DNA from: Streptomyces marincola
Lineage (GTDB): Bacteria; Actinomycetota; Actinomycetes; Streptomycetales; Streptomycetaceae
Reading direction: 5' to 3'
NCBI RefSeq assembly: GCF_020410765.1
Contig: NZ_CP084541.1
Coordinates: forward strand, 1,173,001 to 1,237,000
Length of the DNA: 64,000 nucleotides
Made by a program: the position numbers and the translations under genes. This document shows positions 7,968 through 16,794 of the stretch, piece by piece (the first letter of the stretch is position 1; each line of letters opens with the position of its first letter). A model generated the notes under the pieces. It had not been told where the DNA came from and searched no databases. It saw nothing but the letters and a program-made list of their open reading frames with translations.

Positions 7968-10900
7968 TCATCCGGCCAGGCACGCGGGCCCGAGGAGCGC
8001 CTTGAGGTCGCCGAACAGCGCGGGGTCGGCCTGCACCCGGTGCCGGTCGAGCCGCAGTACGGTCGTGCTGCGGCTGCCCTGGAGCCTGACCCGGACCTCG
8101 GTCGGCCCGCGGTGCTGGCCGAGGACTTCACCGAGTCTTTCCACCAGCGGCGGAGTGACCTTCAGCGTCGGAATGGTGATCGTCACGGGCGCGTCCGAGG
8201 CCGCCTCCGACAGGTCGGGGACCATGAGTTCCATGGCGACCAGGCGCGGCACGTCCTCGCGTTTGTCGAGCCGCCCCTTGACGAACACGACGGCGTCCTC
8301 GACCAGCTGGGTCGAGACGAGCTGGTAGGTCGCGGGGAAGAACATGCAGTCGATCGAGCCGGCCAGGTCCTCGACGGTCGCGATCGCCCACGGATTGCCC
8401 TGCTTGGTCATCTTCCGCTGGAGGCCGGAGATGATGCCGCCGATGGTGACGATGGTGCCGTCGGCGTGCTCCCCGCCGGTCAGCGCGGCGATCGCCGCGT
8501 CCGCCTTCTCGTCGAGCACGTGCTCGATCCCGAACAGCGGGTGGTCGGACACGTAGAGGCCGAGCATTTCCCGCTCCTGCGCCAGCAGGTAGGTCTTCTC
8601 CCACTCCTCGTCGGTGAAGACGACGTCCATGCCGAAGCCGGGACCGCTGTCCGCGCCCGCCTGGTCGTCCATGCCGCCGAAGAGGTCGAACTGCCCTTCC
8701 GCCTCTTTGCGCTTGACCTGCACGACGTTGTCGATCATCGGCTCGAAATGCGCGGTCAGCCCCTTGCGCGTGTGACCGAGGCTGTCGAACCCGCCCGCCT
8801 TGATCAGGGACTCGATGGTCCGCTTGTTGCACACGACCGCCTCGACCTTGTCGAGGAAGTCGGGGAACGAGCTGTACTTCCCCTTGGCCTTGCGCGTCGC
8901 GACGATCGAGTCGACGACGTTCTGTCCCACGTTGCGCACGGCCGTGAGGCCGAAAACGATCGTCTCGTCGCCGCGCGGGGTGAAGAAGGCCTCCGACTCG
9001 TTGACGTCCGGCGGCAGGACCTTGATGCCCATCCGCCGGCACTCGTTCAGGTAGACGGCGGACTTGTCCTTGTCGTCGCGCACCGAGGTGAGCAGCGCGG
9101 CCATGTACTCGGCCGGGTAATTGGCCTTGAGGTAGGCCGTCCAGTAGGTGACGAGGCCGTACGCCGAGGAGTGCGCCTTGTTGAACGCGTAGCCGGAGAA
9201 CGGCACCAGCACGTCCCACACGGCCTGGATCGCCTCGTCCGAGTAGCCGCGTTCCCGCATGCCCTTCTGGAACGGGACGAACTCCTTGTCGAGGATCTCC
9301 TTCTTCTTCTTGCCCATGGCCCGCCGGAGCAGGTCCGCCTGTCCGAGGCTGTATCCGGCCAGGACCTGCGCGGCCTTCTGCACCTGCTCCTGGTAGACGA
9401 TCAGGCCGTAGGTGACGTCGAGGACCTCCTTCAGCGGCTCCTCAAGCTCCTTGTGGATGGGCGTGATCTCCTGCTGCCCGTTCTTGCGCAGCGCGTAGTT
9501 GATATGGGAGTTCATGCCCATCGGGCCGGGCCGGTACAGGGCGCCGACGGCGGAGATGTCCTCGAAGTGGGTCGGCTTCATCATGCGCAGGAGCGAGCGC
9601 ATCGGACCGCCGTCGAACTGGAAGACGCCGAGCGTGTCACCGCGGCCGAGCAGTTCGAACGTCTTCGGGTCGTCGAGCGACATGCCGAGCAGCTCGATGT
9701 CGACGCCCTTGTTCTTCTTGATCAGCTTGACGGCGTCGTCCATGATCGTGAGGTTCCGCAGCCCGAGGAAGTCCATCTTCAGCAGGCCGAGGGACTCGCA
9801 CGTCGGGTAGTCCCACTGCGTGACGACGACGCCGTCGTTCTTCGGCGCGAACAGCGGAACGTGGTCGACCAGCCGCTCGCTCGACATGATCACGCCGGCG
9901 GCGTGCATGCCCATCTGCCGGACCAGGCCCTCAAGGCCCTTGGCCGTGTCGATGACCTTGCGGACGTCGGGCTCGTTCTCGTACATGCCGCGGACCTCGG
10001 CGGCCTCGCTGTAGCGGGGATGGTCCTTGTCCGTGATCCCGGACAGCGGGATGCCCTTGCCCAGCACGTCGGCCGGCATCGCCTTGGTGATGCGGTCGCC
10101 CATCGCGTACGGGTAGCCGAGCACGCGGGAGGCGTCCTTGATGGCCGCCTTGGCCTTGATGGTGCCGTAGGTGCCGATCATCGACACCTTGTCGGCGCCG
10201 TACTTCTCGGTGACGTAGCGGATCACCTCGCCGCGCCTGCGCTCGTCGAAGTCGATGTCGACATCCGGCATGGAGACGCGCTCGGGGTTCAGGAACCGCT
10301 CGAAGATCAGCCCGTGTTCGAGCGGGTCGAGGTCGGTGATGCCCAGCGCGTACGACACGATCGAGCCCGCCGCCGAGCCGCGGCCCGGGCCCACCGCGAT
10401 GCCCTGCTGCTTGGCCCACATGATGAAGTCGGCGACCACGAGGAAGTAGCCGGGGAACCCCATCTGGATGATGACGTCCATCTCGTAGTCCGCCTGCCGC
10501 TGCCGCGACTCGGGCACGCCCCCCGGGTACCGGCGGGCCATGCCCCGGGCCACCTCCTCCTTGAACCAGGAGACCTCGGTGTACCCCTCCGGGACGTCGA
10601 AGCGCGGCATCAGGTCGCGCGACTCGAACCAGCCCTCGGTGTCGACCTGCTCCGCCACCAGCAGGGTGTTGGCGCAGCCCTCCTGCCAGGCGTCGGACGA
10701 GTCGATGGCGTACATCTCCTCGGGCGACTTCAGGTAGTAGCCGGTGCCGTCGAAGCGGAACCGGCCGGGGTCGGAGAGGTTCTTGCCGGTCTGCACGCAC
10801 AGCAGCGCGTCGTGCGCGTCCGCCTCGTGGGCGTGCGTGTAGTGCGAGTCGTTCGTGACCAGCGGCGGGATGCCCAGCTTGCGGCCGATGTCGAGCAGCC

Positions 10901-11510
10901 CGTCCCTGACCCGGGTCTCGATCTCAAGCCCGTGGTCCATCAGTTCGAGGAAGTAGCGGCCCTTGCCGAAGATGTCCCGGTAGTCGGCCGCCGCCTTCAG
11001 CGCCTCCTCGGGCTGGCCGAGGCGCAGGCGCGTCTGCACCTCGCCCGAGGGGCAGCCGGTGGACGCGATCAGGCCCTCGGCGTACTGGGCGATGGTCTCC
11101 CGGTCCATGCGGGGCCACTTGACGAAGAAGCCCTCGGTGTACGCGTCGGACGAGAGCCGGAACAGGTTGTGCAGACCGGTCTTGTTGTACGCCCAGATCG
11201 TCTTGTGCGTGTAACCGCCGGAGCCGGAGACGTCGTCGCGCTTCTGGTGCGGCTGCCCCCACTGGACGCGGCGCTTGTGCCGCCGCGACTCCGGCGCCAC
11301 GTACGCCTCGATGCCGATGATCGGCGTGACGTTCGCCGCGCGCGCCTGCTGGAAGAAGTCGTACGCCCCGTGCAGGTTCCCGTGGTCGGTGATCGCGATG
11401 TGCGACATGCCCATCTCCTGGCACGCCTTGAACATGTCCTTCAGCCGCGCCGCTCCGTCGAGCAGCGAGTACTGGGTGTGCACATGCAGGTGTGTGAAGG
11501 GCTTCGTCAC
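7968..11510 (-). CDS. dnaE: DNA polymerase III alpha subunit
   Basis: Replicative polymerase catalytic subunit, 1180 aa, typical length for actinobacterial DnaE1. The N-terminal PHP domain begins HLHVHTQYSLLDGA and keeps the metal-ligand histidines (ITDHGN). The polymerase core contains PGRGSAAGS and the catalytic PDVDIDF motif near residue 417. The C-terminal OB fold (GTIVTIGGIISGLQRK, about 1020) precedes a tau-binding tail. The GTG at 11510 (VTKPFTHLHVH) is chosen because family proteins begin there; an in-frame ATG 33 bases upstream is less likely. It stands alone as a monocistronic gene. Confidence 0.97.
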   Translation of the reverse strand: MTKPFTHLHVHTQYSLLDGAARLKDMFKACQEMGMSHIAITDHGNLHGAYDFFQQARAANVTPIIGIEAYVAPESRRHKRRVQWGQPHQKRDDVSGSGGYTHKTIWAYNKTGLHNLFRLSSDAYTEGFFVKWPRMDRETIAQYAEGLIASTGCPSGEVQTRLRLGQPEEALKAAADYRDIFGKGRYFLELMDHGLEIETRVRDGLLDIGRKLGIPPLVTNDSHYTHAHEADAHDALLCVQTGKNLSDPGRFRFDGTGYYLKSPEEMYAIDSSDAWQEGCANTLLVAEQVDTEGWFESRDLMPRFDVPEGYTEVSWFKEEVARGMARRYPGGVPESRQRQADYEMDVIIQMGFPGYFLVVADFIMWAKQQGIAVGPGRGSAAGSIVSYALGITDLDPLEHGLIFERFLNPERVSMPDVDIDFDERRRGEVIRYVTEKYGADKVSMIGTYGTIKAKAAIKDASRVLGYPYAMGDRITKAMPADVLGKGIPLSGITDKDHPRYSEAAEVRGMYENEPDVRKVIDTAKGLEGLVRQMGMHAAGVIMSSERLVDHVPLFAPKNDGVVVTQWDYPTCESLGLLKMDFLGLRNLTIMDDAVKLIKKNKGVDIELLGMSLDDPKTFELLGRGDTLGVFQFDGGPMRSLLRMMKPTHFEDISAVGALYRPGPMGMNSHINYALRKNGQQEITPIHKELEEPLKEVLDVTYGLIVYQEQVQKAAQVLAGYSLGQADLLRRAMGKKKKEILDKEFVPFQKGMRERGYSDEAIQAVWDVLVPFSGYAFNKAHSSAYGLVTYWTAYLKANYPAEYMAALLTSVRDDKDKSAVYLNECRRMGIKVLPPDVNESEAFFTPRGDETIVFGLTAVRNVGQNVVDSIVATRKAKGKYSSFPDFLDKVEAVVCNKRTIESLIKAGGFDSLGHTRKGLTAHFEPMIDNVVQVKRKEAEGQFDLFGGMDDQAGADSGPGFGMDVVFTDEEWEKTYLLAQEREMLGLYVSDHPLFGIEHVLDEKADAAIAALTGGEHADGTIVTIGGIISGLQRKMTKQGNPWAIATVEDLAGSIDCMFFPATYQLVSTQLVEDAVVFVKGRLDKREDVPRLVAMELMVPDLSEAASDAPVTITIPTLKVTPPLVERLGEVLGQHRGPTEVRVRLQGSRSTTVLRLDRHRVQADPALFGDLKALLGPACLAG

Positions 11511-11846
11511 TCCACGGCCTTCCGCAGCAGGGGCAGGGATCACCCCGAACCCTACATCCGCGCGGCCCGCCGTCCGCTCGCGGGCGACACCGCGCCGCGC
11601 CCGCGTTTTCGCAGGTCAAAGGCATGATCGACAGGATCGACGAGGTCAGGACGTACGTGCGGGACGCCCCGCGCCGACCCGGGGCGGCAGCACCTCAACG
11701 GCCCCGCGACGGCCCCGGAACGGCCCCCGGCACAGCACCGGAACGGCCCCGCGGCCGTTCCACCGCGGCGACCGGGCCGGCCGGCCCCGCGGCCCGGGCC
11801 ACCCGCCCCCTGCCTCCCGCCGGGGGGCCATGGCACACTCGGCTCG
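11511..11846. other. Divergent intergenic region
   Basis: 336 bases between the dnaE start and the next plus-strand gene. It must hold both divergent promoters. I see several GGCCCCG/CGGAACGGCC-like repeats at about 11698-11765 and a Gly/Ala-coding-like GC bias, but no ORF with a ribosome-binding site, no RNA gene and no clear -35/-10 pair. Confidence 0.5.
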
Positions 11847-12536
11847 ATGGGTATATCGGCTCCTGGGATGCGCGCGGTGCGCGCGGCGATGTTCGCCGCG
11901 CTGTGCCTCACGCTTTCCGCGGGCGCCCACGTCGTGCTCTCCGGCGCGCCCGTCCCCGCGCCCGCCGCCCTGGTCGTCGCGGCGGCGGTCTTCGGCTGCG
12001 CGTGGCTGCTGTTCGGCGCGGGCGAACGCCGTTTCGGCGCCATCGCCGCGCTGCTCGTGCCGCTGCACCTGGCGGCCGACACCGTGTTCACCGCGGGGCA
12101 GTCCTCCTGCTACGGGCCCGCGGGCGGCCCGGTGACCGGCCCGCTGCGCCTGCTCGGCGTCGACCTGCTGTGCGCCGGCGACATCGGGGCGCCACTCGCC
12201 CACCTCGCCGCCGCCGGCCGCGAGCCGCTGGCCGCGGGCGGCCCGGCCGGCCCCTGGCTGCTGCTGGCCGCGCACGTCGGCGCCGCCCTGCTGGCCGCGT
12301 GCTGGCTGCGCGGCGGCGAGCGCGCCCTCGCCCGCGTGCTGAGCGCGGCCGCGGCGGCCGGCTTCAGGCCGCTGCTGCTCGCCCGCGCCGCCCGCGCCGC
12401 GCACGCGCGCCGCACGGCCGGCGGCGCGCGGGCCACCCGGCACCGCCCGTGGGCCGCGCCGGCCGCGCCCGCCCGGCAGCCGTCGCTCCGCTCCGTCCTG
12501 CGTCGCGGCCCGCCCGGCCCGGCGCCCGCGCTCTGA
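11847..12536 (+). CDS. Uncharacterised membrane protein
   Basis: 229 aa, not recognised. Residues 10-150 hold four hydrophobic segments (FAALCLTLSAGAHVVL, ALVVAAAVFGCAWLL, AALLVPLHLAADTVF, WLLLAAHVGAALLAACWL). They are followed by an Ala/Arg/Pro-rich cytoplasmic tail. Two periplasmic-side cysteines occur (SSCYGP, LLCAGD). It stands 90 bases before a DsbA-like gene on the same strand, so it could be a membrane partner of that thiol-disulfide protein; this is only positional inference. Confidence 0.65.
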   Translation: MGISAPGMRAVRAAMFAALCLTLSAGAHVVLSGAPVPAPAALVVAAAVFGCAWLLFGAGERRFGAIAALLVPLHLAADTVFTAGQSSCYGPAGGPVTGPLRLLGVDLLCAGDIGAPLAHLAAAGREPLAAGGPAGPWLLLAAHVGAALLAACWLRGGERALARVLSAAAAAGFRPLLLARAARAAHARRTAGGARATRHRPWAAPAAPARQPSLRSVLRRGPPGPAPAL

Positions 12537-12565
12537 CGCGGGCCCGCACCGGCAGGCACTCCCCC

Positions 12566-12594
12566 GGAACGCCGCGCGCGATACGCGCCGTTCC
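12566..12594 (+). terminator. Hairpin between membrane protein and DsbA-like gene
   Basis: GGAACG and CGTTCC arms enclose an inner GCGCG/CGCGC pairing. It may attenuate read-through into the DsbA-like gene. Confidence 0.4.
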
Positions 12595-12626
12595 GGCCCC
12601 TTCGCACGCGAACGGAGACACTCCAC

Positions 12627-13493
12627 ATGAGCAAGCGCAATTCCGCCGAGGCCAAGCGCGCCGCCCGCGAACGGCTGCGCGCGGAACGCGAACGCCAGGC
12701 CAAGCAGGAGCGGCTGCGCCGCCGACTGGTCGTCGGCGGCTCCACGGTGGCCATCCTGGCCGTCGCGGGCGGCATCGGCGTCGCCGTCGCGAACATGGGC
12801 GGCGACGACGACAACACCGACTGGGGCGCCGTCCGCTCCCAGGTCGAGGACGGCGGCTCGGGCGACTTCCCGACCGAGGCGCCCGCCCACGCCTCGGGCG
12901 AGGACGGCCTGACCGTCCGCGTCGGCGAGGAGGACGCGGCCAACACCCTCACCCTCTACGAGGACGCCCGCTGCCCGGCCTGCGCCTCGTTCGAGCAGGG
13001 CATCGGCGGCGACATCAGGGAGGACATCGAGAACGGCACGTACGCCGTCGAGTACGTCTTCGGCTCCTTCCTCGACGACCGGCTCGGGGGCTCGGGCTCG
13101 AAGAACGCGATCAACGCGCTGGGCGCCGCCCTCGACGTCAGCCCCACCGCGTTCCTCGACTTCCACGACGCGCTGTTCTCCGAGGAGTTCCACCCCTCCG
13201 AGTCCTCCGACACGTTCGCCGACGACGAGCGGCTGATCGAGATAGCCCAGTCCGTACCGGAACTTGAGGGCAACCAGGAGTTCGAGGCGGCCGTGACCGA
13301 CAGCACGTTCGCGGTGTGGACCGTGCAGATGTCGCAGAAGTTCGACGAGGCACCGGACGTGTCCGGCACCCCGACCCTGAAGTACAACGGCGAGGTCGTG
13401 GCCGTTCCCGAGTCCGTCGCCGACTTCGACGCGATGATCGAGGCGAACAGCATCCAGCCCGACGCCGGCGAGGACACCGAGCCGGACGCGTAA
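12627..13493 (+). CDS. DsbA-family thioredoxin-fold protein, membrane anchored
   Basis: 288 aa. A basic, coiled N-terminus (1-33) precedes one membrane segment (about 34-57) and an exported thioredoxin-like domain. The active-site motif is CPAC (C116-C119), and a cis-proline loop appears as SGTPT near residue 248. The family exchanges thiols and disulfides of secreted proteins. The linker and the surface are very acidic. A GGAGA motif precedes the ATG. Followed by a perfect 36-bp palindromic terminator. Confidence 0.88.
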   Translation: MSKRNSAEAKRAARERLRAERERQAKQERLRRRLVVGGSTVAILAVAGGIGVAVANMGGDDDNTDWGAVRSQVEDGGSGDFPTEAPAHASGEDGLTVRVGEEDAANTLTLYEDARCPACASFEQGIGGDIREDIENGTYAVEYVFGSFLDDRLGGSGSKNAINALGAALDVSPTAFLDFHDALFSEEFHPSESSDTFADDERLIEIAQSVPELEGNQEFEAAVTDSTFAVWTVQMSQKFDEAPDVSGTPTLKYNGEVVAVPESVADFDAMIEANSIQPDAGEDTEPDA

Positions 13494-13507
13494 CGAAGCA
13501 GCCACAA

Positions 13508-13543
13508 CGGGCGGGCGGGGCCGGTACCGGCCCCGCCCGCCCG
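13508..13543 (+). terminator. Perfect 36-bp palindrome
   Basis: CGGGCGGGCGGGGCCGGT followed at once by its exact reverse complement, 14 bases after the DsbA-like stop and just before the kinase promoter. Confidence 0.8.
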
Positions 13544-13555
13544 CCGGGCGTTCCG

Positions 13556-13561
13556 TAGGCT
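13556..13561 (+). promoter_or_regulatory. -10 box (TAGGCT) of the kinase gene
   Basis: TAGGCT ends 6 bases before the GTG at 13568, so transcription would start at or beside the start codon. Its -35 region would fall inside the terminator palindrome. Confidence 0.5.
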
Positions 13562-13567
13562 GTGCCC

Positions 13568-15217
13568 GTGGCAGGGGCACAGCCGGGACACATAGTCGAC
13601 GACCGCTTCGAGTTGCTCTCGCGCATCGGCACCGGCGGCATGGGGGCCGTGTGGCGGGCCCGCGACCTCGCGCTGGACCGCGAGGTCGCCGTCAAGGAGG
13701 TGCGGCCCGCCGATCCGGCGGCGTACGCGGAGCCGGAGGCCGAGCGCAAACTGCGGGAGCGGGTCGTGCGCGAAGCCCGCGCACTGGCCAGGATCGACCA
13801 CCCGAACGTGGTGCGCGTCCACCACATCGTCGACGCCGTGCCGCACCCGTGGCTGGTGATGGAGCTGCTGCGCGGGGGCAGCCTCGACGCGCTGGCGTCC
13901 CGCGGCCCGCTGCCGCCGGCCGAGGCGGCCCGGCTGGGCCGCGACGTGCTGGCCGGCCTGCGGGCCGCGCACGCCGCCGGCATCCACCACCGCGACGTGA
14001 AGCCCGCCAACATCCTGCTGCGCGAGGACGGCTCCGCGGTGCTGACCGACTTCGGGATCGCCGCGGTGGCCGGCACCACCTCGCTCACCGTGACCGGCGG
14101 CATCATCGGCTCCCCCGAGTACATGGCGCCAGAACGCATCCGGGGCGCGCCCGACCACGCCGCCGCCGACCTGTGGTCGCTCGGCATCACGCTCTACGTG
14201 CTCACCGAGGGGCGCAGCCCGCTGCGCCGCGGGACCACCCTGGCCACGCTCTCCGCGGTCCTTGAGGACCCGGTGCCGCCGCCGGTCGCCTCGGGACCGC
14301 TGGCCGAAGTGCTGGGTGCGCTGCTGGTCAAGGACCCGGCGGCGCGCCCGGACGCGGCGCGGGTCGACGAACTGCTCGCCCTCGCCCAACGGCCCGGCCC
14401 GCCGCACCCGCCGCCGCACCCACCGCCGGGGCCGCCTCCGGTGCCGCCGCGGAACGGCCACCCGCCGGCCGGCTGGTCCACCACCACGGCCACGGCGCCC
14501 GAGGTGCCGCCCCGGCGGTCGCGCACCGCGCTCGTCGCCGGGCTCACCGCGGGCGCGGTACTGCTGGCCGGCGGTGTCACCGCCGCCGTGCTGCTCGGCG
14601 GCGGCACGGACGGGAACGGCTCGGCCGGTCCCACGACCGCGCCGACCGCCACCGGGCCCGCGCCCGATGAGGACGGCGAGCGGCCGGCGGGCCCCGGCCC
14701 GACCGATGAGCCCGTGGAGGAGGAGTCGCCTCCCGAGCCGTCGGAGGACCTGACGGACCGGGAACCGCCTCCGGAGCCCGACCCCGACTCCACGCCGGAC
14801 CCGGAGGAGCCGGACCAGGAGCAGGAGCAGCCGGACCAGGAGCAGGAGCCCGACCCCGAGCCGGGCGCCGGCGGCCCCGCCACCGGCATCTGGATCGCCC
14901 AGCTGTTCTCCGAGCCGGTCGGCAGCGGCACGGCCGTCCGCGACCAGCGCCTCGCGGCCGTCCGCGCCGACATCCCGGAGGCCGAGGTCCTGCTGAGCGA
15001 CGACTTCCCGTCCCTCAATCCCGGTTACTGGGTGATCTACGTCTCCGGCGGCTTCGACGACGGCTACGACGCGGTCTCCTTCTGCGCCGAGCGCGGCAGG
15101 ACCTCGGGCAACGAGTGCGTGGGCCGCTACCTCGGCGCGTCGGCGGCCGACGCCGGTCTCATCTGCCACCCGGAGAACGGCGGCAGCGGGCGGTGCGAGG
15201 ACGGGCAGGGCGGCTGA
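13568..15217 (+). CDS. Receptor-type Ser/Thr protein kinase with a novel-looking extracellular domain
   Basis: 549 aa. Cytoplasmic Hanks-type kinase: glycine loop GTGGMG, catalytic Lys43 (VAVKEV), HRD at 141-143 with KPAN, DFG at 161-163 and SPEYMAPE. A Pro-rich linker with PPHPPPHPPPG precedes one membrane helix (about 319-344). The exterior is a long Asp/Glu/Pro/Gln-rich stalk, then a terminal domain of about 100 residues (WIAQLFSEPVGSG ... GGFDDGYDAVSFC) with three cysteines, two of them close together (FCAERGRTSGNEC). No PASTA repeats. The end domain faintly recalls SPOR-type folds but I cannot assign it. GTG 13568 is chosen over the in-frame GTG 13562 from the -10 spacing. Confidence 0.88.
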   Translation: MAGAQPGHIVDDRFELLSRIGTGGMGAVWRARDLALDREVAVKEVRPADPAAYAEPEAERKLRERVVREARALARIDHPNVVRVHHIVDAVPHPWLVMELLRGGSLDALASRGPLPPAEAARLGRDVLAGLRAAHAAGIHHRDVKPANILLREDGSAVLTDFGIAAVAGTTSLTVTGGIIGSPEYMAPERIRGAPDHAAADLWSLGITLYVLTEGRSPLRRGTTLATLSAVLEDPVPPPVASGPLAEVLGALLVKDPAARPDAARVDELLALAQRPGPPHPPPHPPPGPPPVPPRNGHPPAGWSTTTATAPEVPPRRSRTALVAGLTAGAVLLAGGVTAAVLLGGGTDGNGSAGPTTAPTATGPAPDEDGERPAGPGPTDEPVEEESPPEPSEDLTDREPPPEPDPDSTPDPEEPDQEQEQPDQEQEPDPEPGAGGPATGIWIAQLFSEPVGSGTAVRDQRLAAVRADIPEAEVLLSDDFPSLNPGYWVIYVSGGFDDGYDAVSFCAERGRTSGNECVGRYLGASAADAGLICHPENGGSGRCEDGQGG

Positions 15218-15253
15218 TTCCGCCCGCGGGGCCCGCCCGCGCGCGGCGGCCGG

Positions 15254-15955
15254 TCAGGCCGCCTCGATGCTGATCGCGGGCAGGTAGCGCGTGACGCGGC
15301 TGCCGCTCAGGCCGGGGAAGGTCTGCACCCGCTGCCACTGCTCGGTCGGCGAGCCGACGCCCTCCCCCGCCGCGGCGAGTGCCTCGACGTGCGCCCGCTC
15401 GCTCTCCCACTCGGCGAAGTTGAGCACCCGGCTGCCGTCGAGGCCGGTGTGGAAGTGGGCGGAGATGCCACCGGGGTGGGGCGCCGGGTCCGAGCCGAGC
15501 GCCTCGAAGACCGCGTCGACCCAGTCGCGCTGCCGACGCGGGTCGGGACCCTCGAACGTGATGTCGACGATCACGACGCAGCCCGGCGTCCCGGCCTCGC
15601 GCGCGGCGGGGGTGCTGCGGTACAGCTCGTAGGCGTGCAGGCCGCCGCGCTCGATTCCGGGCACGGCCGCCTCGATCTCCGCGAAGCGCTCGTCACGGTG
15701 GTTCATGGCGTAGGACTCGTACGCCGTCAGGTCGCGCCACTGCGAGTAGTGCAGCAACGTGCCGCCGTCCGTGCTGGTGAGCACGGAGTACGCGAGGAGC
15801 CCCTCGTCCGGCCACGGCCTGCTCCGCCAGGTCCTGGCGATGGCCTCGACGGCGGCCCGCTGCCGTTGCGGGGTACCGACCCGCCAGGTGCTGGCGAGCA
15901 CCACCCGCGCGTCGGAACGGTCGAGTGAGGGAAGGGTGCCGATGCGCACGGACAT
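15254..15955 (-). CDS. Antibiotic-biosynthesis-monooxygenase (ABM) domain protein, tandem
   Basis: 233 aa with two ferredoxin-like ABM-type halves: residues 10-110 (VVLASTWRVG ... LLHYSQWRDLTAYESY) and about 125-230 (VVIVDITFEG ... VLNFAEWESERAHVEAL). Such domains are cofactor-free oxygenases or heme-degrading or stress proteins; the reaction here is unknown. The ATG at 15955 has a good GGAGGTCAGC leader. An inverted-repeat operator with a -35-like TTGACC lies 60-80 bases upstream, pointing to induction by a regulator. Confidence 0.8.
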   Translation of the reverse strand: MSVRIGTLPSLDRSDARVVLASTWRVGTPQRQRAAVEAIARTWRSRPWPDEGLLAYSVLTSTDGGTLLHYSQWRDLTAYESYAMNHRDERFAEIEAAVPGIERGGLHAYELYRSTPAAREAGTPGCVVIVDITFEGPDPRRQRDWVDAVFEALGSDPAPHPGGISAHFHTGLDGSRVLNFAEWESERAHVEALAAAGEGVGSPTEQWQRVQTFPGLSGSRVTRYLPAISIEAA

Positions 15956-16013
15956 GCTGACCTCCGGTGTGCGGCCCACCCCGGTGGCGGGCCGGCACCC
16001 CCATGCTTGTAGT

Positions 16014-16033
16014 TCAACTGAAGTTGAGGTCAA
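16014..16033 (-). promoter_or_regulatory. Operator-like inverted repeat with TTGACC
   Basis: TCAACT-GA-AGTTGA, a 6-bp dyad with a 2-bp centre at 16014-16027, abuts TTGACC read on the minus strand (16033-16028). A dyad directly after a TTGACC -35 is the arrangement of MerR/SoxR-type promoters. A matching -10 (TACAAG, 16-base spacer) is weak. Confidence 0.5.
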
Positions 16034-16094
16034 GCGTCCGCGGCAGGGTCTCGCCTGTCCGCGGGCGGCGTCCCGCCCGCGCCGCGCCGGCCGG

Positions 16095-16676
16095 TCAGTC
16101 CGCGTCGAGGTCCGCGAGGAAGCCGAGCGCGATCCGCCAGGTCCGCTCGGCCGCCTCCTCGTCCCAGTCGTCGAGATCCGGGTCGGTGTACAGGTGCCCG
16201 GCCCCCGGGTACCTGAACACCTCCACGTCCGTGCCCGCCCGCCGCATCCGCAGGTACCAGGCGTTCAGCCAGTCGTGCGGCTCGAACGGGTCGGGGTCGG
16301 CGACGTGCAGCTGCACCGGCAGCCCGTCCGCCGACGCGTCCTCGGCGACATCCCCGGTGCCGTGCAGCAGCAGGAGCCCCCTGGCCCTGGCATCGCCGAG
16401 CGCCACGGTCTGCGCGAGCGAGGCGCCCAGCGAGAAACCGGCGTAGACGAGTCCCGTGTCGGAACGCGGGGCAGCCGCCGCGATCGCCCGCCGCAGCAGC
16501 TCGTCGGAGCCGATCTCGTCCTTGACGGCCATGCCCTCCTCGACGGTGTCCGCCGTCCTCCCCTCGTAGAGGTCGGGAACGAACACCTCGTGCCCGGCCC
16601 GCCGCAGCCGCTGGGCCGCGGACTCGACGGCGGGCCGCGGCCCGTAGGCGGAGTGCAGAAGCATGACGTGGCTCAC
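16095..16676 (-). CDS. Dienelactone-hydrolase-family alpha/beta hydrolase
   Basis: 193 aa, a minimal alpha/beta hydrolase. The nucleophile elbow is GFSLGAS, so the nucleophile is Ser rather than the Cys of classical dienelactone hydrolases. The acid is probably Asp in VADPDPFEP and the base His in GAGHLYTD. The LHSAYGPRPAV opening is shared with the DLH family. Substrate unknown. GTG start at 16676 after GGAAGGA. It is divergent from the MscS-type channel gene, with about 118 bases between them. Confidence 0.85.
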   Translation of the reverse strand: MSHVMLLHSAYGPRPAVESAAQRLRRAGHEVFVPDLYEGRTADTVEEGMAVKDEIGSDELLRRAIAAAAPRSDTGLVYAGFSLGASLAQTVALGDARARGLLLLHGTGDVAEDASADGLPVQLHVADPDPFEPHDWLNAWYLRMRRAGTDVEVFRYPGAGHLYTDPDLDDWDEEAAERTWRIALGFLADLDAD

Positions 16677-16794
16677 GGTCTTGACCGGTCCTTCCGGTGG
16701 TACGCGTCTGATCGCCCGCCATCCTGCCAGCCCTGCTGGCTACCCTTGCGGACGGAAGGCAGGAACCCAGGAAACCGAGGAACTGAGAGAAGTC

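Noticed and set aside
8040..11627. Plus-strand open frame of about 1195 codons opposite dnaE
   Set aside because: It is the GC-bias shadow of dnaE; its translation is rich in Arg, Gly and Val with no domain, and it has no promoter or ribosome-binding site.
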